Assembly: GCA_945905735.1 (NCBI GenBank)
Contig: CAMDQC010000011.1
Span: 1 to 59,658, forward strand
DNA length: 59,658 nt
From: Prosthecobacter debontii
Lineage (GTDB): Bacteria; Verrucomicrobiota; Verrucomicrobiia; Chthoniobacterales; Chthoniobacteraceae
Direction of reading: 5' to 3'
Each line of letters starts with the position of its first letter. Within the stretch, counting starts at the first letter, position 1. Shown here in pieces: positions 1 through 9,745 of the stretch. The position numbers were made by a program, and so were the translations under genes. A model generated the notes under the pieces. The model searched no databases. It was not told where the DNA came from and was given only the letters and a program-made list of their open reading frames with translations.

Positions 1-125
1 TATCCCAGCTTCGGACAGCGTTTCGCAACGGGGTCTTCTTCACTACAACGCCAAAAACCGCACGTCATCAGAGACGGCGCTCGGGCGCGGAGCGAGACCG
101 TCAGAGAAAAGCTTTTTCGCGCAGA

Positions 126-3100
126 GTGCGAAGTGCGGAACTCGGGTTAAAGGACTTGGTGCCGACCGGGACCACGGATCGTCCGAAATGGGAGGCCACG
201 ATCAATTTGCTGAAAACGAGGGTCGAAACCTTTGTGACCAATCCCGCGCAGGCCGGAAGTTACATTGTGGGGTCTTCTGCGGATGTGTACAAAAATGACC
301 TTGCGATCGTTGGCAACCCCGACACCGCAGTGGACAGCTACGCGATCACTGCAACTGGGAAGGGCGCAGGCTTCGTCACGATGGTCTTTGGCAATGGCCT
401 GGCTTTCACGCCGGAAGGCGACCCTGTGCAAGTGCAGGTGTTTAAGGTTGCCCGCCAGCTCTATGTCGGCGACCTCAAGATCGTGACATCGAGCAACCCG
501 CTCGATGAGCAGGTTACACTTCGCCACAGCGGCGATTTCGCCGGCAAGCCGGAGGACTACGAATTTGAATGGCGCTGGGCGACCGCCGGTCCCGTCGCTC
601 CCTCCACCTATCAAACCGTGATGACGGCGCGCATCGGCGTTCCGCTGAACGCGGCGACGAAGAATTGGACGCTCGTGAGTGATCCGAAAGCCATGTCGCT
701 CACCCCCGCGCAATACACGAGCCTCGGCACCATTGTGCCGCTTCCCCGCACGGAGAACGTGCGTCCGGCAAGCTATACGGAGGATGACGAGGCGGCGGGA
801 TTCCCGACCTTGATGTTCAAATCCACGACCGGTGTGAACTTCAGCTCCGGCATTCCGGGCAGCATCGTATTTAGCGCGGAACTCGGCGACCTCGACGGTC
901 TCGTGCTCTATGTGAACGGAACCGCCGCCATCGCCTACAACGCATCCTCATCGCTCACTCCGACGAACCCGAGTCCCGACCTGACCACGAGCGGTCTCTC
1001 CAAGCAATGGAGCGTCGAGCCAAGCTTCTTCACGCAAGGTTCCAATACGATTGAAGTGGCCATTTACTCGGCTGCCGATCCTGACACGCAGTCGGGCCTC
1101 GATTTCCGCCTGGAAGCGGCACAGGAAACGGATGTCGTGGATTCCGGCGGCGTCTGGCAAACGCCAGGCGACCCCCTCGTGCGCAATACGAATACTGCCA
1201 TCGTGGGCGGCAATCCTCTGAATCCGTTTGGCGGACCGCAATTTGTCATCAACGACCGCTGGTTCACGATGCGCTATCGGCCGAAAGCCGGCGCAGCCAA
1301 CGTGCTCGGAACGCCGTATTCGCGGTGGGTGCCGCCGCAGTTTGTCGAGGGCTGGATCAAGCGCGTCCTTGCGGGAATCAACCCTTTTATCCAACGCACG
1401 TCCGACCTCTATAACAACGCCGTGAACACCGACGTGAGCCTGCTGACCCAAGCTGGCACACGCTGGGAGGGCGATGTCGCGCTGACACTCGAAAACATCA
1501 ACGACGTGGGACTCATTGCGCTTTACGAGACCGTGCTCAATCGCGGCAAGGCGATGAGTATTGATGCGAATACGAACGACCCCGACACGAACAACGCGCT
1601 CACGCTCGCCGCTGGATATTTGAACGACCTCTACATCATCCTCGGCAACGAGGCGTATGCCGACGCCGTGAACTCGACGATCTCGGTGGACGATGCAGGC
1701 TCGGCAACGCAGGTGAATTCCAGCCGGTTCTCGTTTGAGGGGCAGGTGGTCAGCTCACTGGACGAGGAACTTACGCTCTTGCGGGGGCGCGACGACTTCA
1801 CGACGGCGGTCAACGTCTCGCCAGCATATAACAGGCTCTATTGGAACTACACGCATGGAATCAATTCCGGTGAGGCCATCTATGCGGTGAACTACAATAT
1901 TAAGGAAAAGGCGGGCAGTTCTGCCGCGAACGGAGTCATCGATGCCGCCGACGCGTATCGCATGTTCCCGCAGGGACACGGCGACGGCTACGGTCACTAC
2001 CTCACCGCTCTGACCGGCTACTACCAGTTGCTGACGAATAACAACTTCACGTGGACTCCGCGCGCCGAGACGGTGTCGGTGCTTGGTCAGCCCATCACCA
2101 TTGATTATTTCGACGAGCGCAAGTTTGCCGCCGCCGCAGGCAATGTCGCTCGCACTGCGCAACAGATCGTGGCGCTCACTTACCGAAAGAACTACAACGA
2201 CAATCCCGCCGCCGGTTGGAGCCACTTTCAGGATGGCGCGGTGAATTCAGGTACTGGCGTAACCCGGCGTCAGGGACTCGATGAGTGGTCGAGCCGTGCG
2301 ACACAGGGGGCCTACCTTCACTGGGCGGTGGCGAACGCGCTCTTGCCGGATGTGGATAATGTCCATTCCGGCGTCCAGAAGATTGACCGGACGACGGTTC
2401 CCGAACTCGCCGAGCTGCCCGCCATGGCAAGTTCGTTCCAGACCACGATGGACAACGCCAGCGCGCACCTCAATCCGCTCGGCCTCAGCCCCGGAGCCAT
2501 CGCGTTCGACATTGATCCGTTCTGGCTCGAATCCATGTCCGGCACGAGCCACTACGAGCAAGTCTCTGCACGCGCGCTGGCTGCGCTGAACAACGCCGCA
2601 GGCGCCTTCAACCAAGCGGCCAGCATGACCGGTGCGCTGCGCAATCAGGAGAACCAGCTCGACGATAACAACACATCGATCATCCAGCAGGAAACTTCTT
2701 ACATCAACGCGCTGATTGACATCTACGGGCGGCCCTACAGCGGCGAAGTCGGCCCCGGGAAACTCTACGCGCAAGGCTACGCAGGCCCCGATCTTGTCCA
2801 CTTTTTTATAGTGGATCGGCCGAGTGGTCTTATCAACACGGGCAAACCGCTCACTGTGACAATTCAGCAGATCAACCAAATTCAATATCAGAAGGTCGAG
2901 TTGGGTAATGGGAACAATGCAAGTGTTGCCGAACCCTTCAGTCTTTCAGCGCACGGCGGGCTTGCGACGGAGAGCGTCACGATTGATCCCCACAGCATGG
3001 TCCAATACAATGACACATGGAAAACAGGGGGACTCGGAACACGCCCGGAGACAGGCGAACTGCAGGCAGCTCTTCAGGACGCGCAACTTGCCTATCTCGC

Positions 3101-4862
3101 GATTGACGCATTTAACACGAGCTATCAGGTCGAAAGGGCGAACCTTCGGCACTTTGAGGCGCTTTTCAAAGACCTCGTGAAGACTCACAAGGAATTGAAC
3201 GACAAATTGGACTCGGGACAAACCGCGATTCTGAACCTCGAAAAGCTGGTGCGGGATCGCGAAATTACGGCCGGCGTTTTTGACGACGTAGCCGACTTTG
3301 CTTCCAATCTGGGCGAGGCAATTGCCGAAGGTTTTCCAACGGCGTTTGGGTTTAGCAACGATTTAACTGCACCGGGCCGCGCCGCGGCGAAGAGTGTTGG
3401 TTTTATCTCAGCCAACATTGCAAAGATCGTTGCGGCGGGAACACGGGCTTCCGCTCGCTACCTCCAGACTGACCAATTTGAAGAGGAGCAAAAGCTCGAG
3501 AAGAAGCTGAATAATTTGGGTGAAGACTACGAAAAGGTCCAACTCGGATTCGAGTATGATCAGGCCTATCTAGCCTCCGTCACCCACGCAAACGAACTCA
3601 TGCAGCTTCTGGTTACCTACCAGAGCGCCATTCAAAACGTGAGCAATGTGTTGGCAAAGGGCAACCGCATCCTCGCCGAGCGCGAAGTCTTCCGCCAACG
3701 TGCCGCTGTCATCATCCAAGGCTTCCGCACGAAGGACCTGACCTTCCGTGCATTCCGCAACGAGGCGCTGGAGCAGTATCGCTCCCTCTTCGACCTCGCC
3801 AGCCGCTACACCTATCTGGCTGCCAAGAGCTATGACTACGAGACAGGTCTGCTCGGCACCCCGGCTGGACAGAGCGTCTTTGCGAAAATCGTGGCATCAC
3901 GTGCGCTCGGCGACCTCACCGATGGCGTGCCGCAATCCACCGTAAGCACGCTGGGAGACAGCGGACTCGCCGGTTCGATCGCGCAACTCAACGCGGATTT
4001 CTCTGTGGCCGAAGGGCGTCTCGGGCTCAACAACCCGCAGATGAATAACACGGTCTTCTCGCTGCGCGGCGAACTGTATCGCCTGCTTGATGATCCGGAG
4101 ATTACGAGCGACGACGATGCTTGGCAGCAGACGCTGGAGCAGCACATCGTCCCCAACGTGATGGCTGACTCCGACGTGACGAAGCACTGCCTAAATATCC
4201 GCAAGCCGGATGGAACGCCAGTGCCCGGAATCATCATCTCGTTCAGCAGCACGATTCAGCACGGGAAGAACTTCTTCGGCTTGGATCTTGCCGCGTATGA
4301 TCACAACTACACGCCGAGCAATTTCGCGACAAAGATCTCCGCTGTCGGCTTTGCACTACCCGGTTACATTGGAATGGACGATGGTCCCGGAGCCTCGACG
4401 CCGGAGGAAGCGGCGAATGCGCTCAGCGCCACGCCATACTTTTATCTCATCCCGTGCGGTGCCGACTACATGCTCGCTCCGCCGCTCGGTGATACGAACA
4501 CGGTGCGCTCGTGGAATGTCGCGGATCAGGCACTGCCGCTGCCATTCAACCTCGGTGCGAATGACTTTAACAGCACGCAGTTCTTCAATGCCAACGGCAC
4601 GCTCAGCGAGCAGCCGTGGATCATCCGCAAGCACCCTGCATTCCGCCCTGTGACGGACCCGGCGGTGTTCCTCGATGGATCGTTGCCACTTGCTTTCACG
4701 AACACGCGCCTCACCTCGCGCAGCGTCTGGAACGGCCAGTGGAAGATTGTCATCCCTGCCTACACCCTGCTCAACAACGAGCAGGACGGGCTGAACCGCT
4801 TCGTGAAGAGTGTGAAGGACATCAAGTTCTTCATCCGCTCCTACTCGAACGCCGGGAACTAA
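126..4862 (+). CDS. Giant exported protein of PVC type, function unknown (5' end uncertain)
   Basis: A protein of about 1578 residues that I cannot assign to a characterised function. The reading frame has no stop between the left edge of the window and the GTG at 126, so the gene may be 5'-truncated or start further left; the first 40 codons before 126 do not look protein-like in this frame. Residues about 230-330 resemble a jelly-roll/galactose-binding module (GSNTIEVAIY then SGLDFRLEA). Residues about 840-880 and 1020-1190 are charged, helical and coiled-coil-like. The C-terminal 200 residues are beta-rich and end with a WKIVIPAYTLLNN / VKDIKFFIRSYSNAGN block which, from memory, recurs at the end of large uncharacterised planctomycete and verrucomicrobial proteins. 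The next genes follow closely (9 bp, then overlaps), suggesting an operon of surface proteins. No transmembrane anchor is evident. The coding call is sound; the function is not known. Confidence 0.8.
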   Translation: MRSAELGLKDLVPTGTTDRPKWEATINLLKTRVETFVTNPAQAGSYIVGSSADVYKNDLAIVGNPDTAVDSYAITATGKGAGFVTMVFGNGLAFTPEGDPVQVQVFKVARQLYVGDLKIVTSSNPLDEQVTLRHSGDFAGKPEDYEFEWRWATAGPVAPSTYQTVMTARIGVPLNAATKNWTLVSDPKAMSLTPAQYTSLGTIVPLPRTENVRPASYTEDDEAAGFPTLMFKSTTGVNFSSGIPGSIVFSAELGDLDGLVLYVNGTAAIAYNASSSLTPTNPSPDLTTSGLSKQWSVEPSFFTQGSNTIEVAIYSAADPDTQSGLDFRLEAAQETDVVDSGGVWQTPGDPLVRNTNTAIVGGNPLNPFGGPQFVINDRWFTMRYRPKAGAANVLGTPYSRWVPPQFVEGWIKRVLAGINPFIQRTSDLYNNAVNTDVSLLTQAGTRWEGDVALTLENINDVGLIALYETVLNRGKAMSIDANTNDPDTNNALTLAAGYLNDLYIILGNEAYADAVNSTISVDDAGSATQVNSSRFSFEGQVVSSLDEELTLLRGRDDFTTAVNVSPAYNRLYWNYTHGINSGEAIYAVNYNIKEKAGSSAANGVIDAADAYRMFPQGHGDGYGHYLTALTGYYQLLTNNNFTWTPRAETVSVLGQPITIDYFDERKFAAAAGNVARTAQQIVALTYRKNYNDNPAAGWSHFQDGAVNSGTGVTRRQGLDEWSSRATQGAYLHWAVANALLPDVDNVHSGVQKIDRTTVPELAELPAMASSFQTTMDNASAHLNPLGLSPGAIAFDIDPFWLESMSGTSHYEQVSARALAALNNAAGAFNQAASMTGALRNQENQLDDNNTSIIQQETSYINALIDIYGRPYSGEVGPGKLYAQGYAGPDLVHFFIVDRPSGLINTGKPLTVTIQQINQIQYQKVELGNGNNASVAEPFSLSAHGGLATESVTIDPHSMVQYNDTWKTGGLGTRPETGELQAALQDAQLAYLAIDAFNTSYQVERANLRHFEALFKDLVKTHKELNDKLDSGQTAILNLEKLVRDREITAGVFDDVADFASNLGEAIAEGFPTAFGFSNDLTAPGRAAAKSVGFISANIAKIVAAGTRASARYLQTDQFEEEQKLEKKLNNLGEDYEKVQLGFEYDQAYLASVTHANELMQLLVTYQSAIQNVSNVLAKGNRILAEREVFRQRAAVIIQGFRTKDLTFRAFRNEALEQYRSLFDLASRYTYLAAKSYDYETGLLGTPAGQSVFAKIVASRALGDLTDGVPQSTVSTLGDSGLAGSIAQLNADFSVAEGRLGLNNPQMNNTVFSLRGELYRLLDDPEITSDDDAWQQTLEQHIVPNVMADSDVTKHCLNIRKPDGTPVPGIIISFSSTIQHGKNFFGLDLAAYDHNYTPSNFATKISAVGFALPGYIGMDDGPGASTPEEAANALSATPYFYLIPCGADYMLAPPLGDTNTVRSWNVADQALPLPFNLGANDFNSTQFFNANGTLSEQPWIIRKHPAFRPVTDPAVFLDGSLPLAFTNTRLTSRSVWNGQWKIVIPAYTLLNNEQDGLNRFVKSVKDIKFFIRSYSNAGN

Positions 4863-4871
4863 GCCACGCGC

Positions 4872-5486
4872 ATGAACACGCCACATCGCCCGCGAAAGTA
4901 TTCCGCGCTCATTGCCATCACGGCAGTAGCGGGCGCGGGCTTGGCTTGGGGGCTTCTGCGTCCAGAGGCCACACCGCCAGCCTTGCCGGAGCTACCCGCT
5001 CCGAAGGCTGCGGTCGTCGAGCCGCCGACCAAAACGCTCACGGATGGGCCTGCGCTCTTTCGTCGGGCGTTTTGGAAAAAGGCCACCGCTGCCGATAAGA
5101 TACTACACGCCGAGCGCCACGAATGGGGCGAGGGAGAGGGATTGAAAAAGTGGCAGTGGTTCCTTGTCGTCGAGCCTTCACCCGAGCTGCTGAAATATCT
5201 GCGCGAAGAAAACGCCTTCGGCCTCACGCCCGCGAAAGACTTTCCGGCTCTCGAGAACGCACCCGATTGGTTCGCGTTTGCCGACGCCGAGTTCGACACG
5301 ATGCGCACCCGCACCGGCACCATGCGCGTCTCTTTTCACCGCACGAAACCGCTCATTTACGCAACCGCCTCCGGCGCGGGCTTCACCCCCGGAGCAAACC
5401 TGCCCGCCGCAAAAGTCGTGGCGGCAGTTACCACTCAACCAGCGGGACGCATCCCGCGCACCTCACCGCCCACACCGACTAAATGA
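4872..5486 (+). CDS. Short membrane-anchored or secreted protein, unknown
   Basis: A 204-residue product with a basic N-terminus and one hydrophobic segment at about residues 10-30 (YSALIAITAVAGAGLAWGLL), then a proline-rich linker and a domain of about 130 residues rich in Trp, Phe and Glu. The hydrophobic segment could be an uncleaved signal anchor or a signal peptide. The ATG at 4872 lies 9 bp after the preceding giant gene, and its TGA overlaps the ATG of the next gene (ATGA), so the three are likely co-translated. It shares the general plan of the exported protein at 8999 (N-terminal export signal, Lys/Trp-rich core, Pro/Ala-rich tail), so they may be distant paralogues; this is an impression, not an alignment. 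No known family recognised. Confidence 0.75.
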   Translation: MNTPHRPRKYSALIAITAVAGAGLAWGLLRPEATPPALPELPAPKAAVVEPPTKTLTDGPALFRRAFWKKATAADKILHAERHEWGEGEGLKKWQWFLVVEPSPELLKYLREENAFGLTPAKDFPALENAPDWFAFADAEFDTMRTRTGTMRVSFHRTKPLIYATASGAGFTPGANLPAAKVVAAVTTQPAGRIPRTSPPTPTK

Positions 5487-7255
5487 AATCTTTGCTCCGA
5501 ATCATACTCATCATCGCCATGATGCTGCCCGCATCGGCGGCAGTCCCATCGCGGATCAACTACCAAGGCCGCATCGCCGTGAATGGCGCAGGTTTCAACG
5601 GCACAGGCTCGTTCAAATTTGCGCTCGTGAACGCCGCTGGCACCACGACGTATTGGAGCAATAACGGCAGCAGCACGGCTGGCTCACAGCCGACCGCTGG
5701 CGTCTCACTGGCCGTCAGCAACGGCGTCTATAGCGTTCAGCTCGGCGACACCGCTCTGGCAAATATGACCGCGCTGCCCGCGACCGTTTTCGACAACGCC
5801 GATGTGTGGCTGCGCGTGTGGTTCAACGACGGCGTGAACGGCTTCGAGCAGATCGCTCCCGACCAACGTCTCGCCGCCGTCCCGTATGCGCTCGTCGCTT
5901 CCAAAGTCGAGCAAGTGCAGCTCTCCGAAGTCGTCGCTGCACCGCTCAAACCCGTCGTCGCGTGGGGCAAAAGCGCTGACGGACAGACCACGGTGCCCGC
6001 CATCGCGAATGTCGCCGCCATCGCCGCCAACGAATCGCTGAGCCTCGCGCTTCTCGACGCTGGCACCGTGGTAAAATGGGGCAACGGAGTCGCCGTGCCG
6101 CCCGGCCTTTCAAACGTCACGCACATCGCCGCTGGCACGTCGCACTACCTCGCCCGCAAAGGCGACGGAAGCGTCGTCGCGTGGGGCGATAACACGAGCA
6201 ACAAAGCCACCGTCCCCGGCGGACTCATCGATGCCACCGCAGTCGCAGCGGGCGAAAGCCACAGCGTCGCACTGCGAGCTGGCGGCACCGTCGTCGCGTG
6301 GGGCGACAACTCATTTAACCAAACCACCATCCCCGGCGGACTCGCAAACGTGACCGCGATCGCCGCCGGATACGACCACACGCTCGCGCTGACAAGCGGC
6401 GGCACCGTCGTCGCATGGGGACGCAACGACACGCAGCAGCTCGACGTGCCCGTCGGACTGAGCGGCGTCGTCGCCATCGGCGCAGGCGCGTATCACAGCC
6501 TCGCAGTAAAAAGCGACGGCAGCGTTGTCGCGTGGGGCTTCGATAATGCCGGACAAAGCACCGTCCCCGCTGGCCTCGCTGGCGTGGTAAAAGTAGCGGG
6601 TGGCTACGCACACAGCGTCGCCCTGAAGTCCGACGGCACTGTCTTCGTCTGGGGCGACAACGGCAACTTCCAGCAAGTCATCCCCGCCACCGCCAAGCAG
6701 GTGACCGCCATCGCCTCCGGAGCATTCCACGTCCTCGCACTCCGCGCCGATCTCATCTCCGCACAAGTCGCCCGGCTCGACCAAGAGAACCTCTTCACCG
6801 CGAACGTCGGCATCAAACGCACCGCCGGAAGCAACTCCCTCGAAGTCGAAGGCAACGCCTCCAAAAGCAGCGCCGGAAGCTGGCTCGCAAACTCCGACCG
6901 CCGCATCAAAGCCGACATCCAGCCCATCGGCGACGCCCTCGAAAAACTCAGCCGCGTGCGCCTCGTGGACTTCCGCTATACCGCCGACTACCGCACCGCG
7001 CACCCCGGCGTGGACGGTCGCCGCTACCTCAACGTCATCGCCCAAGAGTTCGCCGAAGTCTTTCCCGAGCATGTAAAAAGCAGCGGCGAAAAAATGGCCG
7101 ACGGCACCGAGATTCTCCAAGTGGACACGTATCCGCTCACCATCTATTCCGCCGCCGCCGTGCAGGAACTCCATCGCGAAAACGAAGCGCTGAAAAAGCA
7201 GCTCGCCGACCAAGAAGCCCGCCTGCGCAAGCTAGAGCAATCCCTTGCGAAATAA
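5483..7255 (+). CDS. Secreted RCC1-repeat protein with C-terminal S74 intramolecular chaperone domain
   Basis: 590 residues. A signal peptide (MKSLLRIILIIAMMLPASA, cleavage near residue 19-20) precedes VPSRINYQGR, an N-terminal motif common in secreted PVC and Bacteroidetes proteins. Residues about 155-425 hold roughly seven RCC1-type repeats with the recurring core VVAWGxN...VAIAAGxxHSLAL, predicting a beta-propeller. Residues about 470-590 match the phage tail-spike S74 domain: NSDRRIKADI supplies the expected Ser471/Lys476 dyad, followed by the conserved LNVIAQEFAEVFPE and a C-terminal coiled coil from about residue 560. In known S74 proteins this tail drives trimerisation and then cleaves itself off before the Ser, so the mature product here would be the propeller part. 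The start overlaps the upstream stop (ATGA). Inference: an adhesin-like trimeric surface fibre partnered with the giant protein upstream. Confidence 0.88.
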   Translation: MKSLLRIILIIAMMLPASAAVPSRINYQGRIAVNGAGFNGTGSFKFALVNAAGTTTYWSNNGSSTAGSQPTAGVSLAVSNGVYSVQLGDTALANMTALPATVFDNADVWLRVWFNDGVNGFEQIAPDQRLAAVPYALVASKVEQVQLSEVVAAPLKPVVAWGKSADGQTTVPAIANVAAIAANESLSLALLDAGTVVKWGNGVAVPPGLSNVTHIAAGTSHYLARKGDGSVVAWGDNTSNKATVPGGLIDATAVAAGESHSVALRAGGTVVAWGDNSFNQTTIPGGLANVTAIAAGYDHTLALTSGGTVVAWGRNDTQQLDVPVGLSGVVAIGAGAYHSLAVKSDGSVVAWGFDNAGQSTVPAGLAGVVKVAGGYAHSVALKSDGTVFVWGDNGNFQQVIPATAKQVTAIASGAFHVLALRADLISAQVARLDQENLFTANVGIKRTAGSNSLEVEGNASKSSAGSWLANSDRRIKADIQPIGDALEKLSRVRLVDFRYTADYRTAHPGVDGRRYLNVIAQEFAEVFPEHVKSSGEKMADGTEILQVDTYPLTIYSAAAVQELHRENEALKKQLADQEARLRKLEQSLAK

Positions 7256-7259
7256 CGTC

Positions 7260-8894
7260 ATGAACCTCCGCGGCACCATACTCGCGGTTCTCGCGTTGCT
7301 CTCCGCCGTAGCGATGGCCTCCGGCGGCAGCGCCCACTATACGCTCTCCGCCGCGACGCTCGACGGCGGGGGCAGTGCGGGCGTGAGCGTCCACTACTCC
7401 AATGGCGGGCACATCCTAAGCCCTGCGGGAATCGGGGCGAGCGCTCACTACGGAAACACCGTCGGTTTTCAGTTTGCGGCGGGTTTAACGGTAAGTCTTC
7501 TCTCCGGTGGCGATGTGCCGGGACTACCGGGAGCAACGATCGTCGGCTCGAACGAAGTGCCTGGCCCGTTCGCTGGCGACGCCGTCCTGACAAAAATCAA
7601 ACTTCTGAGTGGTGCCACGGTGAGTGCTCTGGTGCGTCCATCAGGGGTGCTAGTGAAAGTGGGCGATACGCTTGCGTCGGCGGGCAACGCAGCAATATCC
7701 AAGCTCTACGCAATGAGCGGAGGTGCTTTCCTGGCTGAGCTCAAGTTGGGCACGGGGTCGCCTGTTGCGACGCTGACGAACAATCGGCTGGTTTGTTTCG
7801 CCCCGAACGCGGGCATCGAAGTCGTCGCACGGAGCGGGGATGTCGCCCCGGGTGGATTCACCACTTTTAAAAGATTTAGTGCATGTACCGGCGACGCGAC
7901 TGGAGATGTGTTTATCGGGGCGACTCTCAACGACCAAACGACGGTGGACACCGGGGTATGGGTCCGCCCGGTAGGAGGCGCGCTGAAGATATTGGTGAAA
8001 GAAGGTCAGAACGTCGATCTCGGCAGTGGAGTAAAGAGGGTCAATATTTTGGCCGCGTTTGCTTTCGCCTCAAAATCGCAAGCTGAAGGTCGAGTGCTCT
8101 ACGGGGACCACTCGATCATTACTAGGCTGACGATCGGGACCGAGCACGGGATCGTCGTGATTCCTGCCACTGCCAACAGCAGTGCTGAGTGGACTGTCTT
8201 AGCGCGCACAGGAGGCGACGCCCCCGGAGGTATCGGTAAGTTTTCGACGCTTGGTCTGCCAGCGGCAGAGGATACCAATGTTGCGTTCAAGGCATTGCTT
8301 CAGCCGTCACCCAGCGTATCGGCTGCGAACAACTCGATCGTGGTTGCCGGTGGAACCGTTATCGCGCGGAAAGGCAATTTGGCTCCGGGAACCGGCAATT
8401 TGTTCTTTAGCTTCGCGGATCCGGCGGCTGGCGCCCCCGGGCAAGCGAGTTTCGTCGCAAGACTTGCTGGGGCGAGCACTGCAAGCGATGAGGGTCTTTG
8501 GGAATTGCGCGACAATGCGCTTGGCCTCGTCGCCCGTGAATCAGATCCCGCTCCCAGTTTAAGTCCGCCCACAATTCGGAGCATCATCCGAAATGCACAC
8601 CCTCCTGGCGGACTCGGTCCAGTTTTCATGGCGACACTCAATGGGGTGCCGGTTTCTACTTTCTTAGTCCTCTACGGAGTGCCCGCGACAGGAGGGCCTG
8701 CTGTCGATCTCGCGCGAACCGGCGATCAGTTCGATGTCGGCGGTATGATGCGAACACTGACCTTAATCAAAGCCCTAAAAATGGATAATGGCAGTCAAGG
8801 CGTGGCGCGTGGCTACGACAACACGAGTGTATTCATGATTGGTTCTTTTGGCGTGAGGAATAGTGCCTTAATTGCCCTCCCGGTGACTCCGTAG
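7260..8894 (+). CDS. Secreted repeat protein, unknown function
   Basis: The ATG at 7260 is preferred over an upstream TTG at 7245 because it opens directly into a signal peptide (MNLRGTILAVLALLSAVAMA) and lies 4 bp after the preceding stop; the mature part starts SGGSAHYTLSAATLDGGG. About 544 residues. From residue about 80 there are loosely repeated beta-rich units of 50-60 residues with cores such as VARSGDVAPGGFTTF, LARTGGDAPGGIGKF and VIARKGNLAPG. This pattern (a gain/threshold-like ApG turn followed by a Phe-containing strand) is, from memory, common in exported planctomycete and verrucomicrobial proteins and suggests a beta-propeller. No catalytic motif or C-terminal anchor is seen. Position suggests it belongs to the same surface-protein operon. 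Confidence 0.78.
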   Translation: MNLRGTILAVLALLSAVAMASGGSAHYTLSAATLDGGGSAGVSVHYSNGGHILSPAGIGASAHYGNTVGFQFAAGLTVSLLSGGDVPGLPGATIVGSNEVPGPFAGDAVLTKIKLLSGATVSALVRPSGVLVKVGDTLASAGNAAISKLYAMSGGAFLAELKLGTGSPVATLTNNRLVCFAPNAGIEVVARSGDVAPGGFTTFKRFSACTGDATGDVFIGATLNDQTTVDTGVWVRPVGGALKILVKEGQNVDLGSGVKRVNILAAFAFASKSQAEGRVLYGDHSIITRLTIGTEHGIVVIPATANSSAEWTVLARTGGDAPGGIGKFSTLGLPAAEDTNVAFKALLQPSPSVSAANNSIVVAGGTVIARKGNLAPGTGNLFFSFADPAAGAPGQASFVARLAGASTASDEGLWELRDNALGLVARESDPAPSLSPPTIRSIIRNAHPPGGLGPVFMATLNGVPVSTFLVLYGVPATGGPAVDLARTGDQFDVGGMMRTLTLIKALKMDNGSQGVARGYDNTSVFMIGSFGVRNSALIALPVTP

Positions 8895-8998
8895 GAGCTG
8901 ACTGTTCGAGTATTGAGCCCTGTGCCGACCCGGGGGCATTGCGCTCTTATGATATTGAACGCTGGAACTTGCCGAGTTGGGTCGCTAGCCTTGCGCAA

Positions 8999-9745
8999 AT
9001 GCTCCGCGCTACTTTTGTCGCATTGTTTGCTTTCACCGTCTGCGCCCGTGCTCAGGGCAGCACCGCTATCGCTGCACTGAAGCTCTTGCCAAAGGACGCC
9101 GCCAAACGGCTCGCCCGCATCGAGGCGCGCGAGGGTGCGCCTTGGCCAGAGCGTTGGTATTTTCTCGTCCACGATCCTGCCACGCCGCTCGGCCTTCGCG
9201 AGTATGTCGTGGCAGACGGCGCGCTGGCGGCGACGCGGACGCTCTCGCAATTTGCCGACGCGCTAAAGCCCGCCGACGTAATTGGCGCCGATGCGGTGAA
9301 GTTCGACAGCGACGCAGTGGCCTCGCTCGCCGCAAGATACTCGGTGGCGAATGGCGCGCGCTTTGGCTCCGTGAATTTCGAGCTGGGCAAGTATGGAGAA
9401 AAGAGCGCGCCAGCGTGGCGGGCGACGGTCCTCAACGACAAAGGCGACGCGCTCGGCGTGCTCATCATCACCGCGCTCAAAGGCGTCGTGCAACAGCACG
9501 ATGGCTTTGACAATAAGCCCGTCGAGACCGTCGTCGTGCCGCCGCCCAAAGCCGTCGTGCTCAAGCCCGCGCCCACGCCTGCGCCAGCTAAGCCGGAAGA
9601 GCTGCTGACGAAGCCCTTCATCACCGCTCCAACCGTCGTCGCCAAGCCGCCGCAGGAGCGCGCCGCCCCGCTCCCACAGCCTACGCCGAAGCCGAATGCG
9701 GTGAAGCGATTTGGCAGCTCGGTGAAGAAACTTTTCGGCAACTGA
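8999..9745 (+). CDS. Exported protein with Pro/Ala-rich tail, unknown
   Basis: About 248 residues. The ATG at 8999 is chosen over a TTG at 8939 because it starts a good signal peptide (MLRATFVALFAFTVCARAQG). The core (residues about 22-175) contains KLLPKDAAKRLARIEAREG, a WYFLVHDP strand and a compact alpha/beta domain; from about 190 to the end the chain is Pro/Lys/Ala-rich and low in complexity, as in periplasm-spanning linkers. The TGA overlaps the ATG of the glcD-like gene (TGATG), which implies translational coupling with a metabolic enzyme and is unexpected for a surface protein. No family is recognised with confidence. Confidence 0.72.
   Translation: MLRATFVALFAFTVCARAQGSTAIAALKLLPKDAAKRLARIEAREGAPWPERWYFLVHDPATPLGLREYVVADGALAATRTLSQFADALKPADVIGADAVKFDSDAVASLAARYSVANGARFGSVNFELGKYGEKSAPAWRATVLNDKGDALGVLIITALKGVVQQHDGFDNKPVETVVVPPPKAVVLKPAPTPAPAKPEELLTKPFITAPTVVAKPPQERAAPLPQPTPKPNAVKRFGSSVKKLFGN

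Noticed and set aside
126-4862. Tc-type insecticidal toxin subunit
   Set aside because: The coiled-coil plus beta-rich C-terminus is superficially similar, but I see no TcA signature and no tcB/tcC partners.
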